Part shown: piece by piece, positions 41,834 to 51,483 of the stretch
Numbering within the stretch: position 1 is the stretch's first letter
Layout of the letters: the number at the start of each line of letters is the position of its first letter
NCBI GenBank assembly: GCA_945874155.1
Contig: CAMCFO010000010.1
Location: 1 to 64,000 of the forward strand
DNA: 64,000 nt
Direction of reading: 5' to 3'
Source: an uncultured Bacteroidales bacterium
GTDB lineage: Bacteria; Bacteroidota; Bacteroidia; Bacteroidales; UBA932
Program-made: the position numbers and the translations under genes
Notes under the pieces: model-generated
What the model saw: only the letters and a program-made list of their open reading frames with translations
Database searches by the model: none
Told to the model about the DNA's origin: nothing

Positions 41834-43755
41834 TTTCAATTAATTCTGTTACAGTATCTTATGGAGGTTTTACCCTCCTTTCGGACATAAATTTCAATAT
41901 CAGCGAGCAGGACAAGATCGGTCTTGTGGGGAAAAACGGTGCCGGCAAGTCCACTATGCTCAAACTCATCTGCGGGCTCCAGAACCCGACCACGGGCAAG
42001 ATTGCGGTTCCCGGCAGCGTGAAGATAGGCTACCTGCCCCAGATAATGGAGCACCACAAGGGCAAGTCTGTCATTGACGAGACTATGACTGCATTTCAGG
42101 AGATGTTTGATCTGGAAGCTGAATTGGAACGAGTCACAGCTGAACTTGGTGAACGGACAGATTATGAATCAGAGTCTTACAGTAAACTTATCGTCCATCT
42201 GAATGAACTGAATGACAGGCTCGCCATTCTGCGTAATGATGCTCCCGAGGTCCAGGCGGAAAAGACTCTGATGGGTCTGGGATTCAAATATGAAGAACTG
42301 GGCAGGCCGACCGAGACTTTCAGCCAAGGCTGGAATATGAGGATTGAACTTGCGAAGATTCTGCTGGGCAAGCCGGATGTGATGCTCCTGGACGAGCCCA
42401 CCAACCACCTTGACATTGAATCCATTGAATGGCTGGAAGATTATCTGAAGAATTGCAGATGTTCCATAGTCCTGATTTCTCACGACCGAAAGTTCCTCGA
42501 CAATGTCACCAACCGCACCATCGAGATAATGCTCGGCAAAATTCACGACTACAAGGTGCCGTACAGCAAGTACCTGGAACTGAGGAAGGAACGCCTCGCA
42601 CAGCAGAGGGCAGCTTATGAGAACCAGCAGAGGATGATTGAAAAAACCGAGGATTTCATAGAAAGGTTCCGCTACAAACCCACCAAATCCAATCAGGTGC
42701 AATCAAGGGTGAAACAATTGGAAAAACTGGAGCGCATAGAGGTGGATATGGAGGATAAGTCTGCACTATCCGTCAAATTCCCTCCGGCTCCACGCTCCGG
42801 TGACATAGTTTACAAGGCTGAGAACCTGACACTTGGCTATGATTCAAAAATTGTGTTCAGCGGTGCCGAAATCGAAATCCGAAGAGGGGAGAAGGTGGCA
42901 CTCGTAGGCCGAAACGGTGAGGGAAAGACCACGCTGATGCGTGCAATCACGGGGAGTCTGCGTCCGATGGAGGGAACTTCGCGTGTGGGCTACAATGTGA
43001 GCATAGGCTATTATGAACAGAACCAGGAAGACGTACTGGACAAACAGGACACGGTCTTCGGCACTCTCGACCGCATTGCGGTGGGGGATATAAGGCTGAA
43101 ACTCAGAGACATACTCGCAGCCTTCCTCTTCAAGGGAGAGGACATAGACAAGAAAGTCGCGGTGCTCTCCGGAGGTGAAAGGGCGAGACTGGCAATGGCG
43201 AAACTGATGTTGCGTCCCTACAATCTGCTTTGTCTGGACGAGCCTACCAACCATATGGACATATTGTCCAAGGATATTCTGAAACAGGCACTTAAGGCCT
43301 ATGACGGCACTCTGGTGGTTGTGTCCCACGACAGGGATTTTCTGGACGGACTGGTGGACAAGGTCTATGAGTTCCGCGATGGACAGGTGAAGGAATTCCT
43401 GGGAGGGGTTTCTGATTTTCTGGAAAAGCGTCGTCTGGACAGTTTGAACGAACTTGAGCGGAAACAGCAGGATGCACCGCTGCCTACAGCGAAGGAAGAG
43501 TCTGCAGGGGCAGGGCAATACCGTCAGAACAAGTTCATTTCCAAGGAAGAGAAGAAGCTGCGCAACCGCATCAGTTATCTGGAAAAGAAGATAGACGAGG
43601 TGCAGGCGAGGATGAAGGAAATCGAAACTGTCCTTGCAAATCCCTCTCCTTCAGATGATTATATGGAACTTACAAGAGAGTTCCTGGAGAGAAAGAGAGA
43701 CCTTGATGCGATGACAGACGAATGGGCGGAACTATCGGAGAGCCTTGAACAATGA
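41830..43755 (+). CDS. ABC-F family ATP-binding protein
   Basis: Two ABC modules: LVGKNGAGKSTMLKLI and LVGRNGEGKTTLMRAI; LDEPTNHLDIESIEWLEDYL; linker and C-terminal coiled coil. Confidence 0.95.
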   Translation: MISINSVTVSYGGFTLLSDINFNISEQDKIGLVGKNGAGKSTMLKLICGLQNPTTGKIAVPGSVKIGYLPQIMEHHKGKSVIDETMTAFQEMFDLEAELERVTAELGERTDYESESYSKLIVHLNELNDRLAILRNDAPEVQAEKTLMGLGFKYEELGRPTETFSQGWNMRIELAKILLGKPDVMLLDEPTNHLDIESIEWLEDYLKNCRCSIVLISHDRKFLDNVTNRTIEIMLGKIHDYKVPYSKYLELRKERLAQQRAAYENQQRMIEKTEDFIERFRYKPTKSNQVQSRVKQLEKLERIEVDMEDKSALSVKFPPAPRSGDIVYKAENLTLGYDSKIVFSGAEIEIRRGEKVALVGRNGEGKTTLMRAITGSLRPMEGTSRVGYNVSIGYYEQNQEDVLDKQDTVFGTLDRIAVGDIRLKLRDILAAFLFKGEDIDKKVAVLSGGERARLAMAKLMLRPYNLLCLDEPTNHMDILSKDILKQALKAYDGTLVVVSHDRDFLDGLVDKVYEFRDGQVKEFLGGVSDFLEKRRLDSLNELERKQQDAPLPTAKEESAGAGQYRQNKFISKEEKKLRNRISYLEKKIDEVQARMKEIETVLANPSPSDDYMELTREFLERKRDLDAMTDEWAELSESLEQ

Positions 43756-43779
43756 TAATATTTCTCAATAAGACTCAAT

Positions 43780-44523
43780 ATGGAAGAAAATAAGACTCAG
43801 ATGCTGTACGGCATACATCCGGTTATGGAGGCGATTCGTGCCGGACGCACTTTTGATAAGGTCCTGCTCAAGCAAGGTATGGAAGGGGAGCAGTTCAGGC
43901 AGCTTTATGCCCTGATAGGCGAGAAAAAAATCAATTGTCAGTTCGTTCCTGTGGAAAGGCTCAACAGAGCGGTCCGCGGTGCACATCAGGGAGTGGTGGC
44001 CTATGTGTCCCAGATTGAACTTGTGGGACTGGAGGAAATGGTTGAAAAGGCTTTTGGCAAGACCGCAAATCCTCTGCTGGTCATTCTTGACGGTGTGAGC
44101 GACGTACGCAATCTCGGAGCTGTATCGCGTACACTGGAGTGCGTCGGAGGCAACGGAATCATAGTGCCGGCCAAAGGTGGTGCAGCCATAAATGCAGAGG
44201 CCGTCAAAGCTTCTGCCGGTGCCCTGAACAGGATTGACGCTTGCCGAGTTCCCAATTTGCGTTATGCAGCCTACTATCTCAAACAGGCCGGATTCAGAAT
44301 TGTGGCAGCAAGCGAAAAGGTGGACAAGTTGATTTATGATGCGGATCTGAAGGGACCGGTTGCCATAGTGATGGGCTCTGAAGGAAAGGGCATATCGTCT
44401 GCTATGCTTGAACTTGCCGATGAAAAAGTGGCAATTCCTATGTCTGGGAACATTGGTTCTCTGAATGTGTCCATTGCTGCGGCTGTTGTTATGTACGAAG
44501 CAGTGCGTCAGAGACTCGCATAA
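43780..44523 (+). CDS. rlmB: 23S rRNA (guanosine-2'-O-)-methyltransferase RlmB (SpoU/TrmH family)
   Basis: LYGIHPVMEAIRAGRTFDKVLLKQG; LDGVSDVRNLGAVSRTLECVGGNGIIVP; VMGSEGKGIS; LNVSIAAAVVMYE. Confidence 0.92.
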   Translation: MEENKTQMLYGIHPVMEAIRAGRTFDKVLLKQGMEGEQFRQLYALIGEKKINCQFVPVERLNRAVRGAHQGVVAYVSQIELVGLEEMVEKAFGKTANPLLVILDGVSDVRNLGAVSRTLECVGGNGIIVPAKGGAAINAEAVKASAGALNRIDACRVPNLRYAAYYLKQAGFRIVAASEKVDKLIYDADLKGPVAIVMGSEGKGISSAMLELADEKVAIPMSGNIGSLNVSIAAAVVMYEAVRQRLA

Positions 44524-44563
44524 TTGAGTTTTATAGTCTCAGAACTGTTTACAAATGCTAATT

Positions 44564-44614
44564 AATACGTGTAACAAAAATGTTTTATAATAAAACTAAT
44601 TTGTTACACGTATT
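44564..44614. repeat. Near-perfect 51-bp palindrome between convergent rlmB and cinA
   Basis: AATACGTGTAACAAA ... TTTGTTACACGTATT (15-bp perfect arms) with inner GTTTTA-TAA-TAAAAC. Confidence 0.8.
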
Positions 44615-44623
44615 GTTTATCAA

Positions 44624-45904
44624 TTATTTGACCTCAGATTTGATTTTGGTCAATAAAAAATGAAGAGCAGCTGCAGAAAAGCGTTCAATATTGCGTTTCC
44701 TGTCATTCCTGTAGTAGAAAGACTTGGTTTGGGTACCTTTAGAAGAAGATGCTGCCACCCACACAAGCCCCACTTGCTGGCCTTCTGAGGCTGTAGGCCC
44801 GGCGTTTCCTGTTGTGGCAATCGAGTAATCACTGCCGGTCAGTCTTCTCACTCCTTCTGCCATTGCCGCTGCACATTCCGGACTCACCACAGTATATTTT
44901 TCGATTAATTCCTTTGGCACGCCAAGCAGCTTTTCCTTGATTTCGCTTGCATAGGAAGTTACTGAACCGAGGTAGTAGGCGGAAGATCCCGGAACAGAGG
45001 TAATCAGATGAGAGATCATTCCTCCCGTACAGGACTCTGCTGCACTGAGTTTGAGCTGATGAGCAGAAAGAAGACGGCCTATTTCAGTCTGGAGATTGCT
45101 GTCTGAATCTGCATAGACCAGTTCGCCCAGTTCTGACTTGAGCTCTGCAAACAAGCCTTCCAGAAGAGCCTCGTTCTCTCCCTGTTCGCCGCCGAATTTG
45201 GACAGCCTCAGTCGTACGCCTGTGAGGGTATTGGGCAGATAGGCAAGGTGAACCCCATCTGGGAGGGAATGTTCCCAAACGGCAATACGTTTTGAGAGAG
45301 CAGATTCCGCCATTCCAAAGGTCATAACAGTTCTGTGTGTTATGGTACCACATTCAAAATGGGCTTTTATGTCTTCCATAACTTCAGGAAGAGCGGCCAG
45401 GGTTTCAAAAGGCACCCCGGGCATCGAGTAAAGTCTGGCTTGGTGGCCGTAGCGCTCCTTTCCGAATGGGAAGACCATAATGGGTGCCGTACCTTTCCGA
45501 TTGACAATCACTTCGCAGGCTTCAGGAACCTTGGCTTGGGCAATATTCACATCCAGAAGATCCAGTCCCCGGCTGTGCAGGATGCTTTTGACCACATCCA
45601 ATTGCCTCACATCGGTGCGGTAGGTGCTGCATCCGCAAAGTTCGGCCAGGGCAGGTTTGGTGATGTCGTCGTCTGTGGGACCGAGGCCTCCTGTAACAAT
45701 GACTATCTCATTGTCTTTCAATTCATTCTCCAATGATGTGAGGATTTGTTCCCGGTCATCTGCAATTGATATCATTCGTCTCACCTTGACGCCTATTTCA
45801 TTGAGGGCCGTGGCAATGGCAGATGAATTCGTGTCCACAATCTGCCCGATGAGAATCTCGTCCCCAATTGTGCATACAGATGCGGTAATTTGAGTCTTTT
45901 CCAT
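44624..45904 (-). CDS. cinA: CinA family protein (competence/damage-inducible; nicotinamide-nucleotide amidohydrolase domain)
   Basis: CTIGDEILIGQIVDTNSSAIATALNEIG; VTGGLGPTDDDITKPA; LSAAESCTGGMISHLITSVPGSS. Confidence 0.93.
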   Translation of the reverse strand: MEKTQITASVCTIGDEILIGQIVDTNSSAIATALNEIGVKVRRMISIADDREQILTSLENELKDNEIVIVTGGLGPTDDDITKPALAELCGCSTYRTDVRQLDVVKSILHSRGLDLLDVNIAQAKVPEACEVIVNRKGTAPIMVFPFGKERYGHQARLYSMPGVPFETLAALPEVMEDIKAHFECGTITHRTVMTFGMAESALSKRIAVWEHSLPDGVHLAYLPNTLTGVRLRLSKFGGEQGENEALLEGLFAELKSELGELVYADSDSNLQTEIGRLLSAHQLKLSAAESCTGGMISHLITSVPGSSAYYLGSVTSYASEIKEKLLGVPKELIEKYTVVSPECAAAMAEGVRRLTGSDYSIATTGNAGPTASEGQQVGLVWVAASSSKGTQTKSFYYRNDRKRNIERFSAAALHFLLTKIKSEVK

Positions 45905-45912
45905 TTTGTTCC

Positions 45913-46869
45913 CTATGCCTTTACTCTTTCTTGTGCAGATATGTAACTGACTATGTCATTGACAATTGATGGCCCTTCCCTAAAGAATCCAGTGAAGACT
46001 TCCACGAGTACAGCCCCTGCATCCATCATCTGCATCGCACCTTCTCCGTTCATAATTCCTCCCACTCCTATGATGGGAAGCAGCCCCTTGGACATACGGC
46101 TGATATATTTCACGAATTCGAGGTTGCGCTGGAGCAGGTCCTCGCCGCTGTTGTCACTGATGGAGCGCACTGTGTCTCCTGCAACCACCCCGTCAATACC
46201 AGAACTGAGGCAGCAATTGATGAGTTCGTCAGTCTGGCTGTGGCTGAGGGAAGGGGTAAGCCGCACGAGTATGGGTTTATTCACATCGTAGTACATCCTG
46301 AGGGTCAGCATCCTGTCGATAATGTCCGGTATGTCTGAGATATCTGCCTGTTCATCAGGGTTCTGCAGGGAATACTGAGGGGAGATAACTATCATATCCA
46401 CAAAATCGTAAAGCAGTGCAAAAGCCTCTTCATAATCCCGAATGACTTCGGCCGAGCCTTTGCTTTTCTCATTCCGGGTGATGTTCCCGGAGATGATGCA
46501 TTCAGGTCTCTCGTTCCTGAGATGCTCCACAGCGTGCCTGAGAGTGGTTTCGTGGCGCAGTTTGATATGGGTGGGATCGGATGAGATGCACATCGGGCCT
46601 ACTTCAATGAAACTGAATCCGAATTCGGAAAGAATGTCGTAATATGAAGCATCCTTGTCCACTGAAGCAGCCAATCCTACGGGGTTCTTGAATTCCAGCC
46701 CGAAAACTTCTTTGCGCAGGTTCTCCTTGATTCTGCTTTTGTATCTCAATCTGAGCAGTTGCTTTCCGAATGGGATACTCCTGATCAAAGACAGGGTTGT
46801 TGCTGCAATTTTGAAAGCCTTGTCTGTGGTATTATGTTTCAGAAAAAGGTTCAATAAGGATTTGTACAT
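45913..46869 (-). CDS. pyrD: Dihydroorotate dehydrogenase (quinone-type) family protein
   Basis: VFGLEFKNPVGLAASVDKDASYYDILSEFGFSFIEVGPM; GLLPIIGVGGIMNGEGAMQMMDAGAVLVEVFTG. Confidence 0.85.
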   Translation of the reverse strand: MYKSLLNLFLKHNTTDKAFKIAATTLSLIRSIPFGKQLLRLRYKSRIKENLRKEVFGLEFKNPVGLAASVDKDASYYDILSEFGFSFIEVGPMCISSDPTHIKLRHETTLRHAVEHLRNERPECIISGNITRNEKSKGSAEVIRDYEEAFALLYDFVDMIVISPQYSLQNPDEQADISDIPDIIDRMLTLRMYYDVNKPILVRLTPSLSHSQTDELINCCLSSGIDGVVAGDTVRSISDNSGEDLLQRNLEFVKYISRMSKGLLPIIGVGGIMNGEGAMQMMDAGAVLVEVFTGFFREGPSIVNDIVSYISAQERVKA

Positions 46870-46941
46870 AGTCAGCTTCCGTTTTCAGGATGACAAAGAT
46901 ACTTTAATGACTCAAGTTTTACAAATACCAAACTCACTTCT

Positions 46942-47391
46942 TTAATGATTTCTGAGTTCTTGAAAGCTTCCATCATCGAAAAGGACTATAATCCGGCTTA
47001 TACGTCTGGATGGAGCAAGTCCGGATGGGGAGGCATGTTCCATAGTCTGTTCCACAGTTTCTTCCTCAGGCAAATTGCTCATTTCCTCCGCTGGGGCAGT
47101 TTCCAATGGAAAGAGCAAATCTGTCTGAGAATCGTTTTTTTGCGGAAGAACGGGGGAGTCCACGTCAATTTTCGATTCTGAATCAATGTACATCCGGCCT
47201 TTTCCGAGCATAAGCCAGTAGGGATTCAGCCTTGGATAGTGTTTGAGCACGGAAGTTATGAAATCGTAGCTGGGTTTGTTTCTTCCGGCTATGATATGGG
47301 AAATACTTGCCCTGGCCACACCAATAGTGTCTGCAAACTGTGCCTGGGTGATGTTCTCGGCATTCAGAAACTGTGAGATACGAATATTCAT
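46942..47391 (-). CDS. XRE-family helix-turn-helix regulator
   Basis: NAENITQAQFADTIGVARASISHIIAGRNKPSYDFITSVLKHYPRLNPYWLMLGKG; start at MNIRISQ. Confidence 0.88.
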   Translation of the reverse strand: MNIRISQFLNAENITQAQFADTIGVARASISHIIAGRNKPSYDFITSVLKHYPRLNPYWLMLGKGRMYIDSESKIDVDSPVLPQKNDSQTDLLFPLETAPAEEMSNLPEEETVEQTMEHASPSGLAPSRRISRIIVLFDDGSFQELRNH

Positions 47392-47537
47392 AATTGTGTA
47401 TATTTGATTTACAAAGGTAAATAGAAAAATATAAATATGCAAATGAGGGTCGATTTGCAAATGTTAATAGAATGTTGAAAAGGGGAGAGGTAAAGTATTA
47501 ACAATAACATTATATAAATTGATTTATTACCTTGGGT

Positions 47538-47592
47538 TTTAAGCCTTTAGTCTTGGATTTTAGTGGCTTTGAAGCGTGAAATCCGGCTTAAA
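47538..47592. other. Nested inverted repeats in long intergenic region (candidate structured RNA/DNA)
   Basis: TTTAAGCC - GGATTT - AAATCC - GGCTTAAA nested arms. Confidence 0.35.
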
Positions 47593-47943
47593 GAGCGAAT
47601 TATGGGAAAGTTAATTAATTTTACACTTTATATATGCAGTTATAAAATGGTGGTTTTTAACACTTTAACAAAATACAATTATGCCTATAAATTTTTATTA
47701 TGTTAGATTTATGAACAGTGGATAACTGAGTCAATAATTTCGGAATTTTGCAGGTTAAATTTACAAAAGTGACATTAGATTTGCGGATATGTATTGTTAC
47801 AAAAGTAAATCACATGAGAATAGTGAGAAGTTGTAGATAGACCAGATAGATTTCATAATGTTGCGCAGACATTTTTTCAATGAATGCTTAATAGTACAAT
47901 ATTTATGAGTAAATTTGCGTCCCCATATGAATTTTGAAATTAT

Positions 47944-49164
47944 ATGATACCGGAAATACATATTGAAGACTACAATTACCCCCTGCCCGAGGATAGAATT
48001 GCAAAATATCCTTTGTCCGAGAGGGATTCTTCAAAGTTGCTTGAATATAAGTCGGGAAACATCTCCGAGCATATATTCAGGGAACTTCCTTCCCTGATTG
48101 AACCGAATGGCATATTCGTTTTCAACGACACCAAGGTTGTGCCGGCAAGATTGTTCTTCCGGAGGGAGACCGGGGCGCTTATAGAGGTTTTTTGCCTTGA
48201 ACCAGTCCAACCTGTGGAATACAACCTGATTTTTGCCAGTACGGAAACTTGCAGGTGGAAATGCATCATAGGCAATGCCAAAAAGTGGAAAGGTGACAGA
48301 TTGCAGCTCGTAAATACCCTTGATGATGCTCAGGTGGAGGAAATTTCGCTTTCAGCCATTCCAGTTGAACGCGAGGGAGGCACAGCCATAGTGGAATTCC
48401 GATGGAAAGGAGGGCACCCTTTTTCAAAAGTTTTGGAAATCTGCGGCCGTATTCCCATACCTCCTTATCTGAACAGGGAGACTGAAGCCATTGATAATGA
48501 GAGGTATCAGACTCTTTATGCACGTTATAGGGGTTCTGTTGCAGCTCCTACTGCCGGTCTGCATTTTACCCGCACAGTGCTTGACGCCATTGAAGCCAAG
48601 GGTGTGGATATGGAGGAAGTTTGTCTGCACGTGGGGGCCGGGACCTTCCTGCCTGTGAAAGAAAGTCTGGTTTCCAAGCACAATATGCACAGGGAACCCT
48701 TTTCTGTACGTAGGGAGCTGATTGAGAGGCTCAGGGACTGCAAAGGTGGAGTCACGGCAGTCGGCACCACGTCGGTCAGGACTCTTGAGTCGTTGTACTA
48801 TCTTGGTCTGCACTGCATTCAGAAGGGTGAACCGGGAGAGGTAAGCCAGTGGGAGGCTTATGAGGACCATATCGATGCAAGTTTTGTGGAGGCAATGGAC
48901 GCTCTGCTTTCATATATGGACTCCAAGGGACTGGAAAGGCTATACTCCGGTACGAGAATCATCATTGTCCCGGGCTTCCGTTTCCGGGTTGTGGACAGGT
49001 TGATTACGAATTTCCACCAGCCTCAGAGTACCTTGCTCCTGTTGATTTCAGCATTTGTGGGCGGGGATTGGAAAAGCATATACAACTATGCGTTGGACAA
49101 TGGTTTCCGTTTTCTGAGTTATGGAGACAGCTCCCTGCTGCATCGGAGCGGATGTCGAGAATAG
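47944..49164 (+). CDS. queA: S-adenosylmethionine:tRNA ribosyltransferase-isomerase
   Basis: DYNYPLPEDRIAKYPLSERDSSKLL; FVFNDTKVVPARLF; RYRGSVAAPTAGLHFT; LITNFHQPQSTLLLLISAF. Confidence 0.95.
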   Translation: MIPEIHIEDYNYPLPEDRIAKYPLSERDSSKLLEYKSGNISEHIFRELPSLIEPNGIFVFNDTKVVPARLFFRRETGALIEVFCLEPVQPVEYNLIFASTETCRWKCIIGNAKKWKGDRLQLVNTLDDAQVEEISLSAIPVEREGGTAIVEFRWKGGHPFSKVLEICGRIPIPPYLNRETEAIDNERYQTLYARYRGSVAAPTAGLHFTRTVLDAIEAKGVDMEEVCLHVGAGTFLPVKESLVSKHNMHREPFSVRRELIERLRDCKGGVTAVGTTSVRTLESLYYLGLHCIQKGEPGEVSQWEAYEDHIDASFVEAMDALLSYMDSKGLERLYSGTRIIIVPGFRFRVVDRLITNFHQPQSTLLLLISAFVGGDWKSIYNYALDNGFRFLSYGDSSLLHRSGCRE

Positions 49165-49280
49165 TGGCATTTTATGGCTTTTCGTTTGGGATTGCGTCAG
49201 AGTTTTTATAAATTCGCGGAGAATTAACATTTTCTTGAGCATTTTGAAACAATCTGCTCAGGAATAATATCAACTGAACT

Positions 49281-50450
49281 ATGGAAGATTTCAACGACAT
49301 TGATGCCATCGGACCTTATAGAACTGATGAAGAGGCACAGGACGCATTCCGTCATATTTCCGAAAATCCGTTGCTCGAAAAAATATCCCTTTATTTTTTT
49401 CCTGAAGAAAGTGGGGATTATCTGAAGAATATATTTCTGCAACTCAAGTCTGTGGATGAATTCCAGTTGCTGGTTATGGCGAAGGTTGTGCGCCGTATTC
49501 TCGACAGGACTGCCCACAACTTCTCCTATGACGGAATTTCGAATATCAGTGCCGACAAGAAGTTCCTTGCACTTTCAAACCACAGGGACATCATTCTCGA
49601 TCCGGCCATCACCCAATACGTACTGTCCCGAAACAATATTCCTTTGACAGAAATTGCCGTAGGTGACAATCTGATACAGAATCAGTTCATAGAATACCTG
49701 ATACGCTCCAACAGGATGATAAAGGTCATCAGGGGTGTGGCTGCAAGGGAACTCTACCTTTCTTCGCAGAGACTTTCGAAATACATACGTCGAAGCATCA
49801 CAACCGGTATGTCTTCAGTCTGGCTTGCGCAAAGGCAGGGACGCACCAAGGACGGTTATGACACGACTGAGCAGGGTCTGCTCAAGATGCTGGATATGAG
49901 TGGGGAACCCGGCAATTTCAGGAAGAATTTCGAGGAACTGAATATACTTCCTATGAGCATTTCCTATGAAATTGAGCCTTGTGACATTCTGAAAGCCAGG
50001 GAGACTTTCATCACGGCCAGAGATGGGCGCTATGTGAAACAGAAGTCGGAGGATTTGAACAGTATCCTCGTGGGAGTGACCCAGCCCAAGGGCAACATTC
50101 ATCTGAATATCGGTAGGCCTCTTACCCACGAAGAGATTTCGCTGGCTTCATTGTGTGAAAAGAATGACCGTTACCAGTATATTCGTCACGCAGTGAATAT
50201 GCGTGTGGTGGACGGTTTCCGTCTGTGGAAGAACAATTATGTCGCATATGACATTCTGAATGGAACCACACGATTTGCAGACCGTTACGATCTTGCTGAC
50301 AAGGAGTGGTTCGAGTCTTATATGGAACACCAGCTTGATACGATTGAGCCTGAGCTGGACCGTGCCGGGGTGCGTGACCATTTCCTGAAAATCTATGCCA
50401 ATCCTATAGTTACCAAGGATATACGCGCCAAGGGCGATTTATTGGTTTAA
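49281..50450 (+). CDS. 1-acyl-sn-glycerol-3-phosphate acyltransferase-like (LPLAT) protein
   Basis: 389 aa; LALSNHRDIILDPAITQYVL (HxxxxD-type), IKVIRGVAARELYLSSQRLSKYIR. Confidence 0.78.
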   Translation: MEDFNDIDAIGPYRTDEEAQDAFRHISENPLLEKISLYFFPEESGDYLKNIFLQLKSVDEFQLLVMAKVVRRILDRTAHNFSYDGISNISADKKFLALSNHRDIILDPAITQYVLSRNNIPLTEIAVGDNLIQNQFIEYLIRSNRMIKVIRGVAARELYLSSQRLSKYIRRSITTGMSSVWLAQRQGRTKDGYDTTEQGLLKMLDMSGEPGNFRKNFEELNILPMSISYEIEPCDILKARETFITARDGRYVKQKSEDLNSILVGVTQPKGNIHLNIGRPLTHEEISLASLCEKNDRYQYIRHAVNMRVVDGFRLWKNNYVAYDILNGTTRFADRYDLADKEWFESYMEHQLDTIEPELDRAGVRDHFLKIYANPIVTKDIRAKGDLLV

Positions 50451-50486
50451 GGGGCTGGCGCAAAGCGACAGGGATGGTGTCCGAAG

Positions 50487-51428
50487 TCAGTTGTGCAAGT
50501 GAACATCCAGCTGAGGGAATGGGAAATCTATGCCATTTTTAGGCAACTCCTTGTAAATGAGTTCATTAACTTCCCAAAGAAGGTCCCAGTAGTCATCGGT
50601 TCTGACCCAGCAACGGGCCTGAATCTCCACGCTGCTGTCAAGGAGCGCCGACAATCTTATATATGGTTCATCAGGAGCATCTTTTCCGTGAAGTACCCTT
50701 GAATCCTTGTTTAGTATCTCCAGAATGACTTTTCTGGCCACATCAATATCGCTGCCATATTCCACTCCTATTTTCCATTCAAGTCTGCGGATGGGATTCT
50801 GCGAGATGTTGTTGATAGTCCCGCTGGACAATGAGCCGTTAGGCAAAACTATTACGCGGTTGTCGGTAGTGGTGAGTTTGGTGCTGACTATATTGACTTC
50901 GCTGACAGTGCCGCTGAAACCCTGAGCCTCGATGAAGTCCCCAGCTTTGAAAGGCTTGAATACCAGCAGCATTATCCCGCCTGCAAAATTCTGCACTGTA
51001 CCGCTCAAAGCCATACCTATCGCCATACCTCCTGCAGCCAGGATTGCAGCCAGAGAGGTGGTGTTCACCCCGAGTGTGCCGACTGTCAGTATGATGAGGA
51101 GGATGGTCAGTGAGATGCTGACAAGGCTCATAGTAAATGAGGCAATGGCTTTGTCAGTTTTCCGTCTTTCGAATATATTGCCCAGCAGTTTCTTGATTCT
51201 CTTGATTACCCAGGCTCCGATAAAGTAAATGGCCAAGGCTGCAAGCACTTTCAGACCGAATTGCAGGGCATCGCTGCCCAATTCTTTCAGAAGCACGTCG
51301 GCCGGGGTGGTGGTGACTTTTTCAACAAATTTTTCAGCTGAACCCTTTAAATCCAGTGAATCTGCAGGGATAATCGGTATGGATGTCTGAAAGATATTAG
51401 GTAACATATTTGTTATGCCTTTTAACAA
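50487..51428 (-). CDS. Small-conductance mechanosensitive channel (MscS family)
   Basis: AAILAAGGMAIGMALSGTVQNFAGGIMLLVFKPFKAGDFIEAQGFSGTV; IVLPNGSLSSGTINN; start may be 51407. Confidence 0.92.
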   Translation of the reverse strand: MLKGITNMLPNIFQTSIPIIPADSLDLKGSAEKFVEKVTTTPADVLLKELGSDALQFGLKVLAALAIYFIGAWVIKRIKKLLGNIFERRKTDKAIASFTMSLVSISLTILLIILTVGTLGVNTTSLAAILAAGGMAIGMALSGTVQNFAGGIMLLVFKPFKAGDFIEAQGFSGTVSEVNIVSTKLTTTDNRVIVLPNGSLSSGTINNISQNPIRRLEWKIGVEYGSDIDVARKVILEILNKDSRVLHGKDAPDEPYIRLSALLDSSVEIQARCWVRTDDYWDLLWEVNELIYKELPKNGIDFPFPQLDVHLHN

Positions 51429-51483
51429 TTTTGTTTTACTTATTGACCTTCAGTTGAGTGTTTCGAAATATGCTGTTGCAGCG

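Noticed and set aside
47714-47726. DnaA-box-like sequence (GTGGATAA) in the AT-rich regulator/queA gap, possible replication origin
   Set aside because: Only a single imperfect box seen and no dnaA nearby; gyrB is 34 kb away and is not evidence of oriC by itself.
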